Origin: Dermanyssus gallinae
Taxonomy: Eukaryota > Arthropoda > Arachnida > Mesostigmata > Dermanyssidae
NCBI GenBank assembly: GCA_003439945.1
Contig: QVRM01006102.1
Span: forward strand, 1 to 64,000
Length of the DNA: 64,000 nucleotides
Direction: 5' to 3'
Made by a program: the position numbers and the translations under genes. A model generated the notes under the pieces. It ran no database searches and was not told the origin of the DNA. It worked only from the letters and a program-made list of their open reading frames with translations. Below, piece after piece: positions 37,008 through 47,291 of the stretch (its first letter is position 1; the number at the start of each line of letters is the position of its first letter).

Positions 37008-37489
37008 TGTGACGTCATTGTCGACGTTCGCCCTGAGAGCGACGTCGCACGAGACGTTGACCTCTTAGTTCTCACCTCGACCGTAGAGGGCGCCACAGGC
37101 GAGACACATTCCTCCATAGGAAAATGTGCAGTTAATAATATCGTTGACATTTCTAGTCGTATAAATTATATAAACATTAATATAAATAGATAGGTATAAT
37201 GTACATGTGTAACTGAAAAACGATGGAAATAAATATCAAATAAGAATAATAAATTTGAATTACCCGGGTTGCTTGCCGGCGTGCACGCCGCCACGTGCCT
37301 CCCGTGACTGCATCGGCACACGCGCATACGCGCACTTGGTGTTTGACTGCCGTTCGTTGTGGTCACGGGTAGCGAGTCAGTTCTACCGTTATGGAGACTG
37401 CGCTCTAGGCGTCACCGGCAAGCAAGGCTACCCAGGGTTACATACCCGTACCCAAGTCTTTTCATTATTAAGCCGCTGGTGGCGCAACA
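37008..37489 (+). repeat. BEL/Pao 3' LTR
   Basis: 482 bp, the same ends as the left LTR, three substitutions. The polypurine tract before it is poor (GGCGGGAG at 37000-37007). Confidence 0.95.
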
Positions 37490-37700
37490 CCATGGATTAC
37501 AAAAGAAATTCCTAAAAATATGAAAACAAGAGACAACAACAATCAATTGAAAATATATAGAACCAAACTTAAGTAGTATCGGGACGTGGATGAAGCAAAA
37601 CTTGTAATAAATCATAGAAAACTAAGTTTATACAGTTTAGACTCCGAAGTCATCCGGCTATAGCACACAGTAATTCTATACAGCTACACAACTATATACG
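37490..37700 (+). pseudogene. Host LINE linker, resumed after BEL
   Basis: Reading through the duplicated CCATG gives TPWITKEIPKNMKTRD, the well-known PWIT motif of the LINE endonuclease-RT linker, then IYRTKL and an in-frame stop. This directly continues the frame that was open at 30316. It fades after about 37690, where the R2-clade element begins. Confidence 0.75.
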
Positions 37701-37739
37701 AATATACGAACAACTATACGAATTTCTGAACAAACATTT

Positions 37740-40179
37740 TACACACACTGTCCGACGTCGTGCCTTTAGAGAAACACCTTCCACTGAAGCGCGAGTATCT
37801 AAAAGGCAACAGCGACGTCAAGACTACGCAACCACTCAAAAACTTTTTAGCCAAAACCGATCCAAATGCGCTCATGAGGTACTGGACGGCAAACACACCA
37901 TACACAACATGCAGGCCACCGAGGTTGTAGAACACTGGGCCAACACGATGACACAACCACCCCCTGAACCACTCCCTTGCCCCGTATACACTCCCAACTC
38001 TGATCTCTTTGAGGTTTCTTTCCCTATCTCCCTAAAGGAAACCCACGTAGCTCTCCGCGGACCTTCTAAAGCACTAGGCTTGGACGGGATTTGTCTTTCG
38101 TCCCTCTGTAAACTCCCGTTAGAAGTAGTCTGTTGTATTCTTAACATACTATTAATTAGCGATATTGCCTCAGCCCATGAAACTGCTCGCTTAGCGCTCA
38201 TCCCTAAAATTAATAATGCCACATCCCCAAGCGATTTGCGACCCCTATCTATTAGTTCATACTTACAACGAACGCTTAACAAAATTCTCTCTAGACGCCT
38301 CCATAACTCTATTAAGCTTCTCCCAATCCAACGAGCAGTTTCTCCCCTATAATGGTACCTTCGAGAATCTTGCGGTTCTGGATGGTATCCTTAACGATGC
38401 CAAGTCTGCAGGACGTGAGCTCAACCTCGCCTCAATCGACCTCCGTAAGGCGTTTGACATGGTGAGTCATGACTCCGTCCTGTGGTCACTCCGGACTCGC
38501 GGATACCCGGAGGTATTTATTAACTATATCAAACGCTTGTACCTCTCATAGAATTTGGACAAGAATGTCGCACATTTCGGCCAACTAGGGGTGTTAGACG
38601 GGGAGATCCTCTGTCCCCCCTCTTATTTAATCTAGTTCTCGACGACATTCTTTCAAAATTAGACAAAACTAATATTGGGTACCAACTTACTGATGACTTC
38701 CGCCTTATGGGCTTAGCCTTTGCGGATGATCTCATCCTCCTAGCCTCCACGAAATCCACTCTCCAACGGCTCCTTAATATTGCGGACCCACTTTTGAAAT
38801 CCCGAGGCCTTGAAATTAATACTAATAAAAGCTTTACTATCTCCCACCTATTTAATAGGAAGGAAGGTAAAGGTTTTATCAATACCGTACCAGAATTTAA
38901 CGTTGGAGATCGGCAATTGCCAGCTAAAGGTATGAGCGATCGATGGAGATATCTTGGAGTCGACTTTGACAGCAATGGCAGAGTTGACTCCACCAGGGAT
39001 ATACTCCTTAATTTACTCAACAGACTCACGATAGCTCCCCTTAAACCCCACCAAAGACTCATACTTTTGAAAGACTTTCTCATTCCCCGTCTCCTATATA
39101 AACTGGTCTCCGGTCCCAGACCATCTTACGCACTCCTTAGTGACCTAGATAAAGACATCAGAAAGGTTGTTAAGTCGAAATGGCTTAAGCTCGAAAACTC
39201 GGTGCCGAACGCCTACCTGTACACGCACACAGCACACGGCGGTCTGGACATCCCCTGCCTCCAAACATTCATTCCCAGACTCCGTCTCTCCCGCCTGACA
39301 GCACAACAACGCTCCACGCACCTTGGGGTCCAATGGATGCTAACCACCGAGCACTTTAAAAAAGATCTTGCGAAAACAAGACTTCTTTGCGAGCGCTTGG
39401 GAACCTCCATTGAGACCGCTACACAAGAGACCGACTACTGGTCTCAACAACTACACAACACGTTCGATGGGGCACATTTTAAAAAAACACACGAAACGCC
39501 CTTTTTACATTACTGGATTAGGGGTATGCCCTACCTATCTGGTAAGGAGTATTTAAACTTACTAAAGCTCAGGATCAACGCACTACCAACGCGTGCCAGA
39601 TTGGCCAGGGGACGCCCGGGCTACAACAAACGTTGTAGGCACGGGTGTCATGCGCCTGAGACGTTGGCTCATGTCGCTCAGATGTGCGATACAACACACA
39701 AACAATTCATAAAGAGACATGACAACGTCTGTGATCGCGTGGCGCGTCTTCTCCGCAAAAGGGGTCATGAGGTGGTTCGTGAGCGAGTATTCCGTCGACC
39801 GGGCGCACCGGGTCTAAAGGCCGACCTCGTAATAACAACACCTACCGAGGTCTGGGTTTTAGATGCCGAGGTTTGCGGCCCAATCCGGGACCTGGCAAAA
39901 GCACGGCAAGACAAGATCGCCAAATATGACGTCGAGTTCCTAAGAGCGGCGCTCCCCGACCCGCAAAAACCTCGCAGATTCGGATTCATCACTATCTCTA
40001 TGAGTGGTGTATGGGACTCCGAATCTGCGAGGACGCTCTTGGGGCTCGGCGTCACGAAGAGGAATCTTATGGATCTCACCGTTTTAACTTTGCAAGGAAC
40101 CTTGAGGATATACCGCTCGCACCGGGTCCATAAGAGCGGGGGCTACCATCAAGCAAGGACACGGACAACTGACTCTTAA
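37740..40179 (+). pseudogene. R2-like RT/restriction-like endonuclease, broken
   Basis: N-terminal RT in frame 37909-38352 (GPSKALGLDGICLSSL, ARLALIPKI, LRPLSISSYLQRTLNKIL), then 38216-38551 (LNLASIDLRKAFDMVSHDSV, motif A). A one-base frame change and a stop near 38550 are followed by GVRQGDPLSP in another frame. The main frame, 38707-40179 (490 aa), starts at MGLAFADDLILLA (catalytic FADD). It continues through the thumb and a CCHC knuckle CRHGCHAPETLAHVAQMC. It ends in the PD-(D/E)xK-type endonuclease: LKADLVITT (family KPDLV) and VWVLDAEVCGP, with K in ARQDKIAKYD. Only the 5' half is damaged; the 490-residue C-terminal frame is uninterrupted. Confidence 0.88.
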
Positions 40180-40214
40180 CTTCACGTGACACCTTTTTAC
40201 CACAATTTTTATTA

Positions 40215-40280
40215 AGGCGAGCACTGTCGAGTGTGCAAACGTAATGTAAATGATTAATAAATCATCACAATATTTTCTAT
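40215..40280 (+). repeat. R2-like 3' tail motif, copy in element
   Basis: AGGCGAGCACTG through TAAATGATTAATAAATCAT to ATATTTTCTATA. The same segment occurs by itself at 44726-44780 (minus) and 56131-56194 (plus), each time starting at AGGCGAGCACTG and set within (TA)n. Confidence 0.88.
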
Positions 40281-40319
40281 AACCAGCTCTATGCATGGTC
40301 ACTGCTCCTCAATCGATAT

Positions 40320-40569
40320 AACTAGCTCTATGCATGACCACTGTATCTTAGTCGAACGAAATAATACGATAAAATGTCTGGGAATGGTGATTTCGAGTAA
40401 CCTGTCTTATGGACATTTAAAAGGTTTTGCCTTTTCGACATCAGTACGCAGAATTACACTCTTCCATTTTTTCCTGAAAAAGACACATGTTGGGCGTGAG
40501 GTACAAGATAAACAAAGATCAACTCACCAATATATCACCAGAGCACGCCAACATGGCACTCTCAATTAA
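40320..40569 (+). pseudogene. LINE RT C-terminal relic
   Basis: The frame reads ILVERNNTIKCLGMVISSNL followed by SYGHLK, matching the LINE segment after the RT catalytic core (KCLGMxI..NLSW..H). It could be a further part of the host LINE split by the R2-like element, or another fragment. The RT core itself is not present between 37700 and 40320. A 38-bp direct repeat containing AGCTCTATGCATG (40283 and 40321) lies at its left edge. Confidence 0.5.
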
Positions 40570-40935
40570 GAAAACATAAAAACTGAAACGAGTAAAAGAC
40601 GGGCTGCCAGGCATTTTATTAAGCTACTAAACATACATAAACATCAACACAAATCAAGAAACAAATACGAGAACACATTACATCACTCAGCCAGAAGCAA
40701 CTGACCATGTTACTTGAAAAAACCACCATTCCAATAACACAAAATCTATTAGACTCAACAATTACTCAATGCGCACAAGCACATCGTGACCTAAAATGCT
40801 AGCACAGGCAACATGTAACCACATCTACGAGGTTCCACATGAACACCCACACACACACACATATGCAGATATATATTCCCATGCTTCAACAGGCCATGAT
40901 ACAGCACAATCACACGTATGCGAACACACGTGTGC

Positions 40936-40937
<2 letters not shown>

Positions 40938-40970
<33 letters not shown>
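40938..40970. repeat. (TA)n microsatellite
   Basis: TA run of 33 bp. Confidence 0.97.
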
Positions 40971-40974
<4 letters not shown>

Positions 40975-41530
40975 ACATGGTGCCCTAGTCATGCGTGCCG
41001 AAGACGTGACAAGTGGGAGACAGTGCAAAGAATTAAAAAATCATATGTAATGGATGTTCAAGTGCTGCGTGCACGGGCTAACCGCCTTTCGACTACTATC
41101 CGGCTTTAATGCTGTAATACACACAGATTTCATGGTAAATAAAACGCACTTAAACAAACATCGCCGGCTAGGCGAGCCAAGCAGACACGTCTACACTGTC
41201 GTAAAAATAGCTTGATTTTGTTTATTGACTTACTTTTTTCTCACCTTATCACTGATACTCTCTGACATTAGTGGTTCGTCATACTGCATTCTGCTGCTAC
41301 TTGCACATCATCTCATCAAGTTGACGGTTTTATCGTTTTGATCGCAGCGTCTTCTGTGATTGCTGTACCTTTTTTTTTCATTGTTGCGTAGCATTCACTT
41401 CAATGCAGCATTTTTTCGTCTTTTTTGCTAGTGATGACGCCGTACGCACTTATGATCGATTGCATTCGTCCGATACTGGAAATCGTCTGCCTCTATTTGA
41501 AGACTACACGTTATTCTAACATTACTGCAA

Positions 41531-41532
<2 letters not shown>

Positions 41533-41574
<42 letters not shown>
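41533..41574. repeat. (TA)n microsatellite
   Basis: TA run of about 42 bp. Confidence 0.97.
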
Positions 41575-41579
<5 letters not shown>

Positions 41580-41850
41580 TTTTTCTTATCCACGTCTATT
41601 CGTACGATCACAATGCGATATTTTCTTTTCGCGAACATGTCTGCAGGTGTGCCACGTATGTCAAACAGTTGTACGATTCTTCTTGCCTATGTTCGCTCGG
41701 TCACTCACTAATCACGCTCAACATCAACACCTACGCAGCAAATGCATCTTTTGCCATGCAGAATCGCCAGTAAGTGCCATTGCCTGTCGTGTTCTTTTTT
41801 TTTCGCGTTCTACATTCATATGCTAAGTTGATAGTGTATACGCATTTAGA

Positions 41851-41930
41851 TTATATATATATATTTCTAAATATATATATATATATATAATATATATATA
41901 TATATTATAATATATATATATATATATATT
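41851..41930. repeat. Interrupted (TA)n array at the 3' side of the R1-like LINE
   Basis: TA runs with occasional TTTCTAA and TAATA interruptions, directly abutting the poly(A) (poly-T on this strand) of the SINE-like/LINE tail at 41931-41949. Confidence 0.95.
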
Positions 41931-42110
41931 TTTTTTTTCTTTTTTTTTTGGTGGAGGAGGGTGAATGCATTTACGCACGCTTCGAGTACGGAGTATTTCC
42001 GCTCTCGAGAGCAGTGTGGGGCTCGACCCTGGCGGTTGGATGTTGGTCCGCCAAGACCACTACCCACTAAACACACCTCCCCCCTTAAGCTTCACTCTCT
42101 AATGGCCCAG
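41931..42110 (-). mobile_element. SINE-like element, copy 3, at the R1-like 3' end
   Basis: Minus-strand sequence from AGAGAGTGAAGCTTAAGG through GTTTAGTGGGTAGTGGTC (box-A-like) and GGGTCGAGCCCCACACTG (box-B-like) to CCTCCTCCACC plus an A-rich tail. It matches 11027-11172 and 23094-23240, which share its 5' start. Either it is the conserved 3' UTR of the R1-like LINE or it is a tRNA-derived SINE using that tail. Confidence 0.6.
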
Positions 42111-42179
42111 ATATCCATAGAACAGAACTATAGGCCATTAGGAGAAGTGGCGAGCGCCTAACGGATCATTTGGCCGAGG

Positions 42180-43691
42180 TCACTCACGGGTTCCCCCACC
42201 AGTCCGACGTGCTTGTCCCAACACCTGCGAACCCGTTTGATTACAAGCCACGTCATCTGTTGATGTCGTAAGCGCTATCCGTTCTCTTCTGTACCTGCCA
42301 AGTTCCGCTTTCTTTTTCATCACCGCAGTTGCCATTTCCTCGCCAAGCCCCCATGCCGATGCTGTGCTGCATATGTACTCCACAAACGTTCTCATGTTAT
42401 TTTTCGGCGGGTCTGGTATCCCGACTCCTTGTTTTCCTGCTTCTTTGGCCCATCTCGATCGTAGCAGCGCTATGGCGGTTGTCCTTGCCTGCTCTAGTCC
42501 CTTGCATTTTAAGAGAGTGTGCTCGGGGTCATCGTCGATGCCGTCTACACAGTGCACGCAGGTTACCGAGGGAGCTTTGCCTATACGAAATAGATAACTT
42601 TGAAAATCACCGTGGCCAGTAAGACACTGCGTGAGGAAAAAGTTCATTTCTCCCGCCGGGCGGTCAATCCACTTCTTTATGTCCGGGATGAGCAGGCGAA
42701 GTGAATAACCCGATGAGCCTGCGGGAATGGAATCCCATTCTTCTTGCCACAATCTTATCGTCTTTTCCTTTTCAGCTTCTTTGTTAGATTCAGACCCTCC
42801 TTCCCATATACTTTTCCTTTCATTCACTACCAAGTCCCAAGGTGGGAAGCCAGCCAGTACCAGAGCTGTGTTCGTGCTAACCGTGCGGTAGGCCTGCAGG
42901 ATCCTAAGCGCCGCTGTTCTCTGCGTTCTTCTTAGGGCTGTTTTTGTCGTTCTCGTTTTCAAGGTGTTCTGCAGCCAGACTGACGCCGCGAAAAGTGCAA
43001 TAGACTCGGTAACCGACATTAGTAGTTGTCGCCGGCACTCCCGCGGGCCGTCTAAGTTTGGCAGGATCTTACCTATCGCGTAAGCCGCTTTAGCCGCCTT
43101 GCCCGTACACTTTCTAATATGATTTGTCCCCCTGAGACCCTTGTCTAGTAGGACGCCGAGATATTTGGCCTCTGTTACTTGCTTGATTTCCTGGCCCGCC
43201 ACTATCAGTTTCATGCTGTCTACTCTCTTCCTGCCTGTCAGAACGATGGCCTCGCTCTTTTCCGGGGCAAGTTGTAGCCCAGCGCTATCCATCCATCTCT
43301 TCGTGGACCAGAGAGCCATGTTTGTCTTTAATTCTAGTTCTTCCTCTGTTTTTGCTTGAGAAATTATGGCTAAGTCATCCGCATAAGCAATCATTTCTAC
43401 TCCCTGTGGGAGATCTTGCCTCAGGACGTCGTCATATGTTATGTTCCAGAGCAGGGGTCCCAGGATTGACCCTTGAGGAACTCCTGCAGTCATGTCTATC
43501 TCCACTGTGCCGTTAAAAACTTTTCTGTCCTCTAAGTATCCTGAAACGGCTCTTACGAGAAATGAAGGGACCGCTTTTCTCACTAGGGTGTCTAAAATTC
43601 CTTTCCACGGCAGACTGTTAAACGCGTTCCTGACGTCGAGAAGGACTGCCACAAGGAGCTTCCGTTTATATATAGGTTCGCCGTGAAGCAA
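42180..43691 (-). CDS. R1-like LINE reverse transcriptase, C-terminal 503 residues
   Basis: Long open frame with RT motif A VLLDVRNAFNSLPW (residues 16-29), GVPQGSILGPLLWN (70-83) and the catalytic IAYADDLAI (YADD at 103-106). The thumb-region KYLGVLLDKGL follows, then RILQAYRTVSTNTALVLAG and FFLTQCLTGHGDFQSYL. A C-terminal Cys-His cluster, CVHCVDGIDDDPEHTLLKC, is typical of R1/I-type ORF2. It ends at a stop at 42180. The true ORF2 start is upstream in a broken frame, so this is an intact 3' part of a dead gene rather than a functional start. Confidence 0.87.
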   Translation of the reverse strand: MLHGEPIYKRKLLVAVLLDVRNAFNSLPWKGILDTLVRKAVPSFLVRAVSGYLEDRKVFNGTVEIDMTAGVPQGSILGPLLWNITYDDVLRQDLPQGVEMIAYADDLAIISQAKTEEELELKTNMALWSTKRWMDSAGLQLAPEKSEAIVLTGRKRVDSMKLIVAGQEIKQVTEAKYLGVLLDKGLRGTNHIRKCTGKAAKAAYAIGKILPNLDGPRECRRQLLMSVTESIALFAASVWLQNTLKTRTTKTALRRTQRTAALRILQAYRTVSTNTALVLAGFPPWDLVVNERKSIWEGGSESNKEAEKEKTIRLWQEEWDSIPAGSSGYSLRLLIPDIKKWIDRPAGEMNFFLTQCLTGHGDFQSYLFRIGKAPSVTCVHCVDGIDDDPEHTLLKCKGLEQARTTAIALLRSRWAKEAGKQGVGIPDPPKNNMRTFVEYICSTASAWGLGEEMATAVMKKKAELGRYRRERIALTTSTDDVACNQTGSQVLGQARRTGGGTRE

Positions 43692-44667
43692 GTCAGCTTT
43701 GGCTGTTATTCGTTGTATTGCTGTAAGGACTGATATTTTCTTGCGAAATCCATATTAATTGGACGACAGGAGACCATACTGTTCCGCAAACGTCCTAAGT
43801 CTGTCTTCTATAATTGCCTCATACCCTTTTGCTAGGGTGTTCAGGAGACATACGGGTCTGTACCCTCCGTTACTTTTGGGAATCAAGACCACTTCCGCCT
43901 CTTTTCCAGTCTCTAGGCATTTCCCCATTTGCCATCGCCTTGGTAAAAACTGCCGCTACCACCTCCGGGTGTTCCCTGAAGAGCATCTTTACCGCTATAG
44001 GCGAAATGCCGTCGGGTCCTGGAGATCTCCCTGGCTTGAGCCTCTCCGCTGCCATCAATACCTCTGCGCGTGTGATAGGCGGGAACTCCTCTTCTTCGTG
44101 TATGTTTCCCTATTAAAATGTCCATGCTGTGGAAATAGATTATTTAAAATGTACGACCTCTATGTCTGGAAGTGTGACTTTTGGGGCCTGCACGCCTCTC
44201 CCTCTAATCATTTTGTAGGGTTTTCCCCATGACTTGTCATTTATGTCCTTAATCATTTGTCGCCAGTAGAGGTTTTTGCTTTCCGCTATTTTCGTTTCTT
44301 AAAAGCGCTCTGAGTCTTCTATAATTTTCCAAGGCGAGGGTCTCGGCCTCCCGGGTTCTGTGGCGTTTTTTGAGCTCCCTTTTGGCCCTGTTACAATCCG
44401 CCCGTTTCTGCGCTATGACGCTGTTCCACCAGTGTTTTGGCTGGCATGTAGCCCTTCTTGGGTAAGGGGGCTTCGTAGCTCTACTGCAGGCCCTTTTGAG
44501 GGCGTCATGCAGTTCTTCTGGGATTTGGGGGGAAGTTGTAAGGATTGCCTTCTTAAGTTCGCTCTTAAAGATTTCTTCGTCCTTGATCCTGTAGTACATC
44601 TTACTTCTTACAGGCAACGCTTTTTTTTGCTGCAGTTCTAGCGTAAACTCAATACAGTAGTGATCGA
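43692..44667 (-). pseudogene. R1-like LINE ORF2, endonuclease end and RT start, broken
   Basis: The frame 44617-44249 contains the linker (CQPKHWWNSVIAQKRADCNR), where HWWN is the R1-type equivalent of PWW. It breaks at about 44249. RT start pieces lie at 44058-43870: VLMAAERLKPGRSPGPDGIS and MANGEMPRDWK. A further frame near 43900-43700 gives VLIPKSNGGYRPVCLLNTLA, then YGFRKKISVLTAI. In-frame stops and several frame changes separate these from the intact C-terminal frame beginning at 43691. Confidence 0.82.
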
Positions 44668-44670
44668 TAT

Positions 44671-44725
<55 letters not shown>
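44668..44725. repeat. (TA)n array
   Basis: Near-continuous TA, between the R1-like LINE and the orphan R2-like tail. Confidence 0.96.
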
Positions 44726-44728
<3 letters not shown>

Positions 44729-44780
44729 AATATTGTGATGATTTAATAATCATTTACAATCATTTACAGTGCTCGCCTCA
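44726..44780 (-). mobile_element. Orphan R2-like 3' tail
   Basis: Minus strand: AGGCGAGCACTG, TAAATGATT, AAATCATCACAATATTTTC, matching the last 65 bp of the R2-clade element at 37722-40280, with a small internal duplication. TA arrays lie on both sides. Its 5' boundary is the same as at 56131. Confidence 0.85.
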
Positions 44781-44781
44781 A

Positions 44782-44788
44782 TATATAA

Positions 44789-44862
<74 letters not shown>
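44782..44862. repeat. (TA)n array
   Basis: TA array of about 80 bp that directly abuts the 3' end of the minus-strand restriction-like-endonuclease LINE. Confidence 0.96.
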
Positions 44863-44865
<3 letters not shown>

Positions 44866-44979
44866 AGTTATTTTCCGTATAAGACATTAGGTATATGTTA
44901 CACACATCAACTAGCTAAGCCAATGCGCATTGTGACTGTCACGTGTCCGTTTCGATGAGGCCAGGGCGAGACCACTTCA

Positions 44980-47291
44980 GGAGTGTGCCCCGAACGGAGG
45001 CAGCGTTTCCACGTTGTATGTCAAGATCCAGGCGTTGTTTAAAAAGGACGATGACCTGTCATCACCGGATGACAGGTTTAACAAGGTCCCAACCTTGCGG
45101 ATCAGCTGCTTGGTCCGAACGCCAGGGGCACCTAGGGTTTCAAACGCGAGAGGTCAAAATTCATGGGGATAGCCGATTGATGAGTATTTTCTCAACTTGT
45201 TAGTCTCCGCAAGGTGGGCTGCATAACCAGCTTCGGATGCGCCGCCACCGACCATAGAAGGAGCTAAGGAGTCGGTAACGGTTGCATCCCAAACTAGCAT
45301 TTTGCCTCGCTCGAATGGTGTGAGTGTCATACCATCTGGACGTTTGCCGTCCTCCGCGCAGAGACCTGGGGGTTCAAGAATGCACGGACGACCGCACGAC
45401 CTTAAGGGCTCTGCTAAAGGTCTTATTAATAGCGGCATGTCTCAAGCGTCGTCCTGCACTAATAATGCACGATAGTCCGTGATGTCCTAGTTTATCGACG
45501 GGGTGACCACATTGGCACCGAAGAGGGCTAACTATATCTGCCCCTAGTCGTAAGCCTACTGCTATGCGAATCGACTCGTCATCAAGAAGGGTTCCTATAG
45601 GGGCACTGGGAAGCGCGTGTAACCAGGCCCCTGAATCCTTGGCGGATACGGCGTTTAAGCGAGCTCTGGCTGTGTCGTCGGCAGCTTCGTTAAAGAGACG
45701 TCGTTGTACCTCGTCGTGCAGAGGGGAACTCCAGTCACGCTGGGACAGTACGTTTTCAGGCCTACCCCCACAGCGCGCCTCAATGTTCTCTTGAAGATGG
45801 GCTAAGCGGTTTCTAAACTAGGTCGACTCCCGCTGAATCTAAAAGAGGGGTTGCCCTGTTTTGCGCGCTTAGCATTGACGAGACTATAGCAGGCCCGGCC
45901 AGTGTCAGTAAATTTGGTACCCCGAGGCCCCCTTTTGAAACGGGTAGCAATGCCTGTTCTCGCGCGCAAGGCGGTAGAGATGTATTCAGCAAGGACTCCA
46001 GGGTGGACAGTGTCAAGTCGTTGAGCCTTTGCAAATCGTCGGATTGATTTGATAAATCGGCCCCTTGAAGGAGGTGGATTAGTCTTGTGGACGAAAAGGA
46101 GGACCTGAGTAAGAAAAATCCCCGATGAGCTCCCAGAAGAGGAAGGCGAGCGGCGGCGTTTTTCAGTTTCAATCTCCAACGCTTGATTGCTGCTGGGAGC
46201 CCCTTGGGGCAAATTGGCACACCCAGTAGCTCCAGATCGTCCTTGACGGTTAGCTTGCAGCCATGCAGGAGGTTTCGAAGTGACTGTATTTCGGGGGCCT
46301 CAAGGGTAGGGCCAAAGAGGCATATCTCGCATTTGGCCGGAAGTATTTCCAGCCCGGATGTAACACTGAAATCCAGGACCCGTTGAATATCTTCGGCTAC
46401 TGTGCAAACGTTACCTCCTAATAAACCATCGTCAAGATACCAGAGGTTCAGCGGGCTCCTGAAGGAATCCACCAGATCCTTGATGCCCAGACAAAACAGA
46501 GGTGGTGCTAAGGGGTCCCCCTGCTGCAGTCCAGTGGCGGACAAAATCACATGTTCAGGCAAGACAAGATGGGAAGGGTGCCGATATGCCAGTTCGACGT
46601 AGTTTAATAGATGAGGGGCGTGGGATGCGCTAGTGATCGCGTCGTATACAGTTAAAAGCGTTTTTAAAATCGAGCTTTACAAAGACCCCTAGAGGTTCGC
46701 GTGAGTCGAGAAAGGCGCGGGCTGCGTGAATGGCTACTTCGGTTCCGGCCGGCGTCGCGAATCCCAATCTTCGCGGCGAGCCTGCGTAGCGCAGATGAAC
46801 ACGCAATAGGACGTACCGTCCTTTTTCTAAAAGGCAAATAGTCTTGCGCCAAATATCAAGGGCCGGAGGCAAGGAGGAGGGCTGCCCCAAAGAAGGATGT
46901 CTAGAACCTTTGCCAACGCGGAGAGTAGGCTGGCGGCGACGCCTTCGAGGGACGGGGAAAGAAGGTCCATTAACAACCGGGGTCTCATAAAGTCTAACCC
47001 TGCGGCAGAGCTCTTGGAGAAGCTCTTAATCGCCGCCTGGATATCTTCCTTTGATGTGACGAAGGGCAGAGGAGATCTGGTCAGTGTCGGCCATTCTAGG
47101 TCCTCGGAAGCTAATGGGTGTTGCTCTCGCAAGGCCTCTATACGGTCGATGCTCGGCGTTAAAGTATCTGTGGATACAATAAGTCTGGCGGCACCAGAAA
47201 CATCACCTTCGGAGAAGTTTAATAATCGACTGGCGCACGGTGTCATTTTTAAATGGTTTAGAAGTAGAGGTGCGAGGGTGCGAAGTGGCAA
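44980..47291 (-). pseudogene. RLE-LINE ORF2: RT and endonuclease, multiply frameshifted
   Basis: Pieces in order on the minus strand. 47291-46827: GDVSGAARLIVSTDTLTPS, IKSFSKSSAAGLDFMRPRLL. 46890-46630: AIHAARAFLDSREPLGVFVK and LDFKNAFNCIRRDH (RT motif A). 46562-45813: TGLQQGDPLAPPLFCLGI and NLWYLDDGLLGG (catalytic YLDD). About 45795-45440: DSGAWLHALPSAPIGTLLDD, RIAVGLRLGADI, then CQCGHPVDKLGHHGLSC. 45438-45154: EPPGLCAEDGKRPDGMTLTP and MLVWDATVTDSLAPS, the PD...D endonuclease core. After a last frame change come LAFETLGAPGVRTK and a stop near 44980. At least five frame changes make it a pseudogene. Confidence 0.85.

Larger units (their letters stand above)
30317..37489 (+). mobile_element. 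Complete BEL/Pao LTR retrotransposon, 7.17 kb
   Basis: Two 482-bp LTRs starting TGTGACGTCAT and ending GGCGCAACA enclose a PBS, a gag with three zinc knuckles, protease, RT, RNase H and integrase in BEL/Pao order. It is flanked by CCATG on both sides. The LTRs differ at three positions (C/T near 30327, A/G near 30344, G/A near 30547), indicating a young insertion. The coding region nevertheless carries several inactivating lesions. It is inserted in a LINE linker region, in the same orientation as that LINE. Confidence 0.97.
37722..40280 (+). mobile_element. R2-clade non-LTR element, 5' truncated, not in 28S
   Basis: Starts in the region before the RT (RRRAFRETPSTEARVSK, YATTQKLFSQNRS, VEHWANTM) and runs to a 3' tail ending ATATTTTCTATA. 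The flanks are not 28S DNA, unlike the two related elements at 49950 and 51796. The tail 40215-40280 is also found alone at 44726-44780 and 56131-56194. Relatedness to the 51796-54924 element is evident throughout the C-terminal half, for example MPYLSGKE and RINALPTRARLARGRP in both. Confidence 0.85.
40580..41845. other. Unassigned stretch with microsatellites
   Basis: Contains (CA)n at about 40848-40862 and TA runs at 40938-40970 and 41533-41574. No gene recognised. Confidence 0.6.
41931..44667 (-). mobile_element. R1-like LINE, 5' truncated, set between (TA)n arrays
   Basis: The minus-strand element begins at the very end of an APE endonuclease domain (DHYCIEFTLELQQKKAL) immediately next to a TA array. 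It runs through the linker and RT to a C-terminal CCHC region, 3' UTR and A-rich tail that abuts another TA array. No ORF1 is present. Similarity in motif order is to the R1/I group of APE-type LINEs; clade assignment is from recognition, not alignment. Confidence 0.85.
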
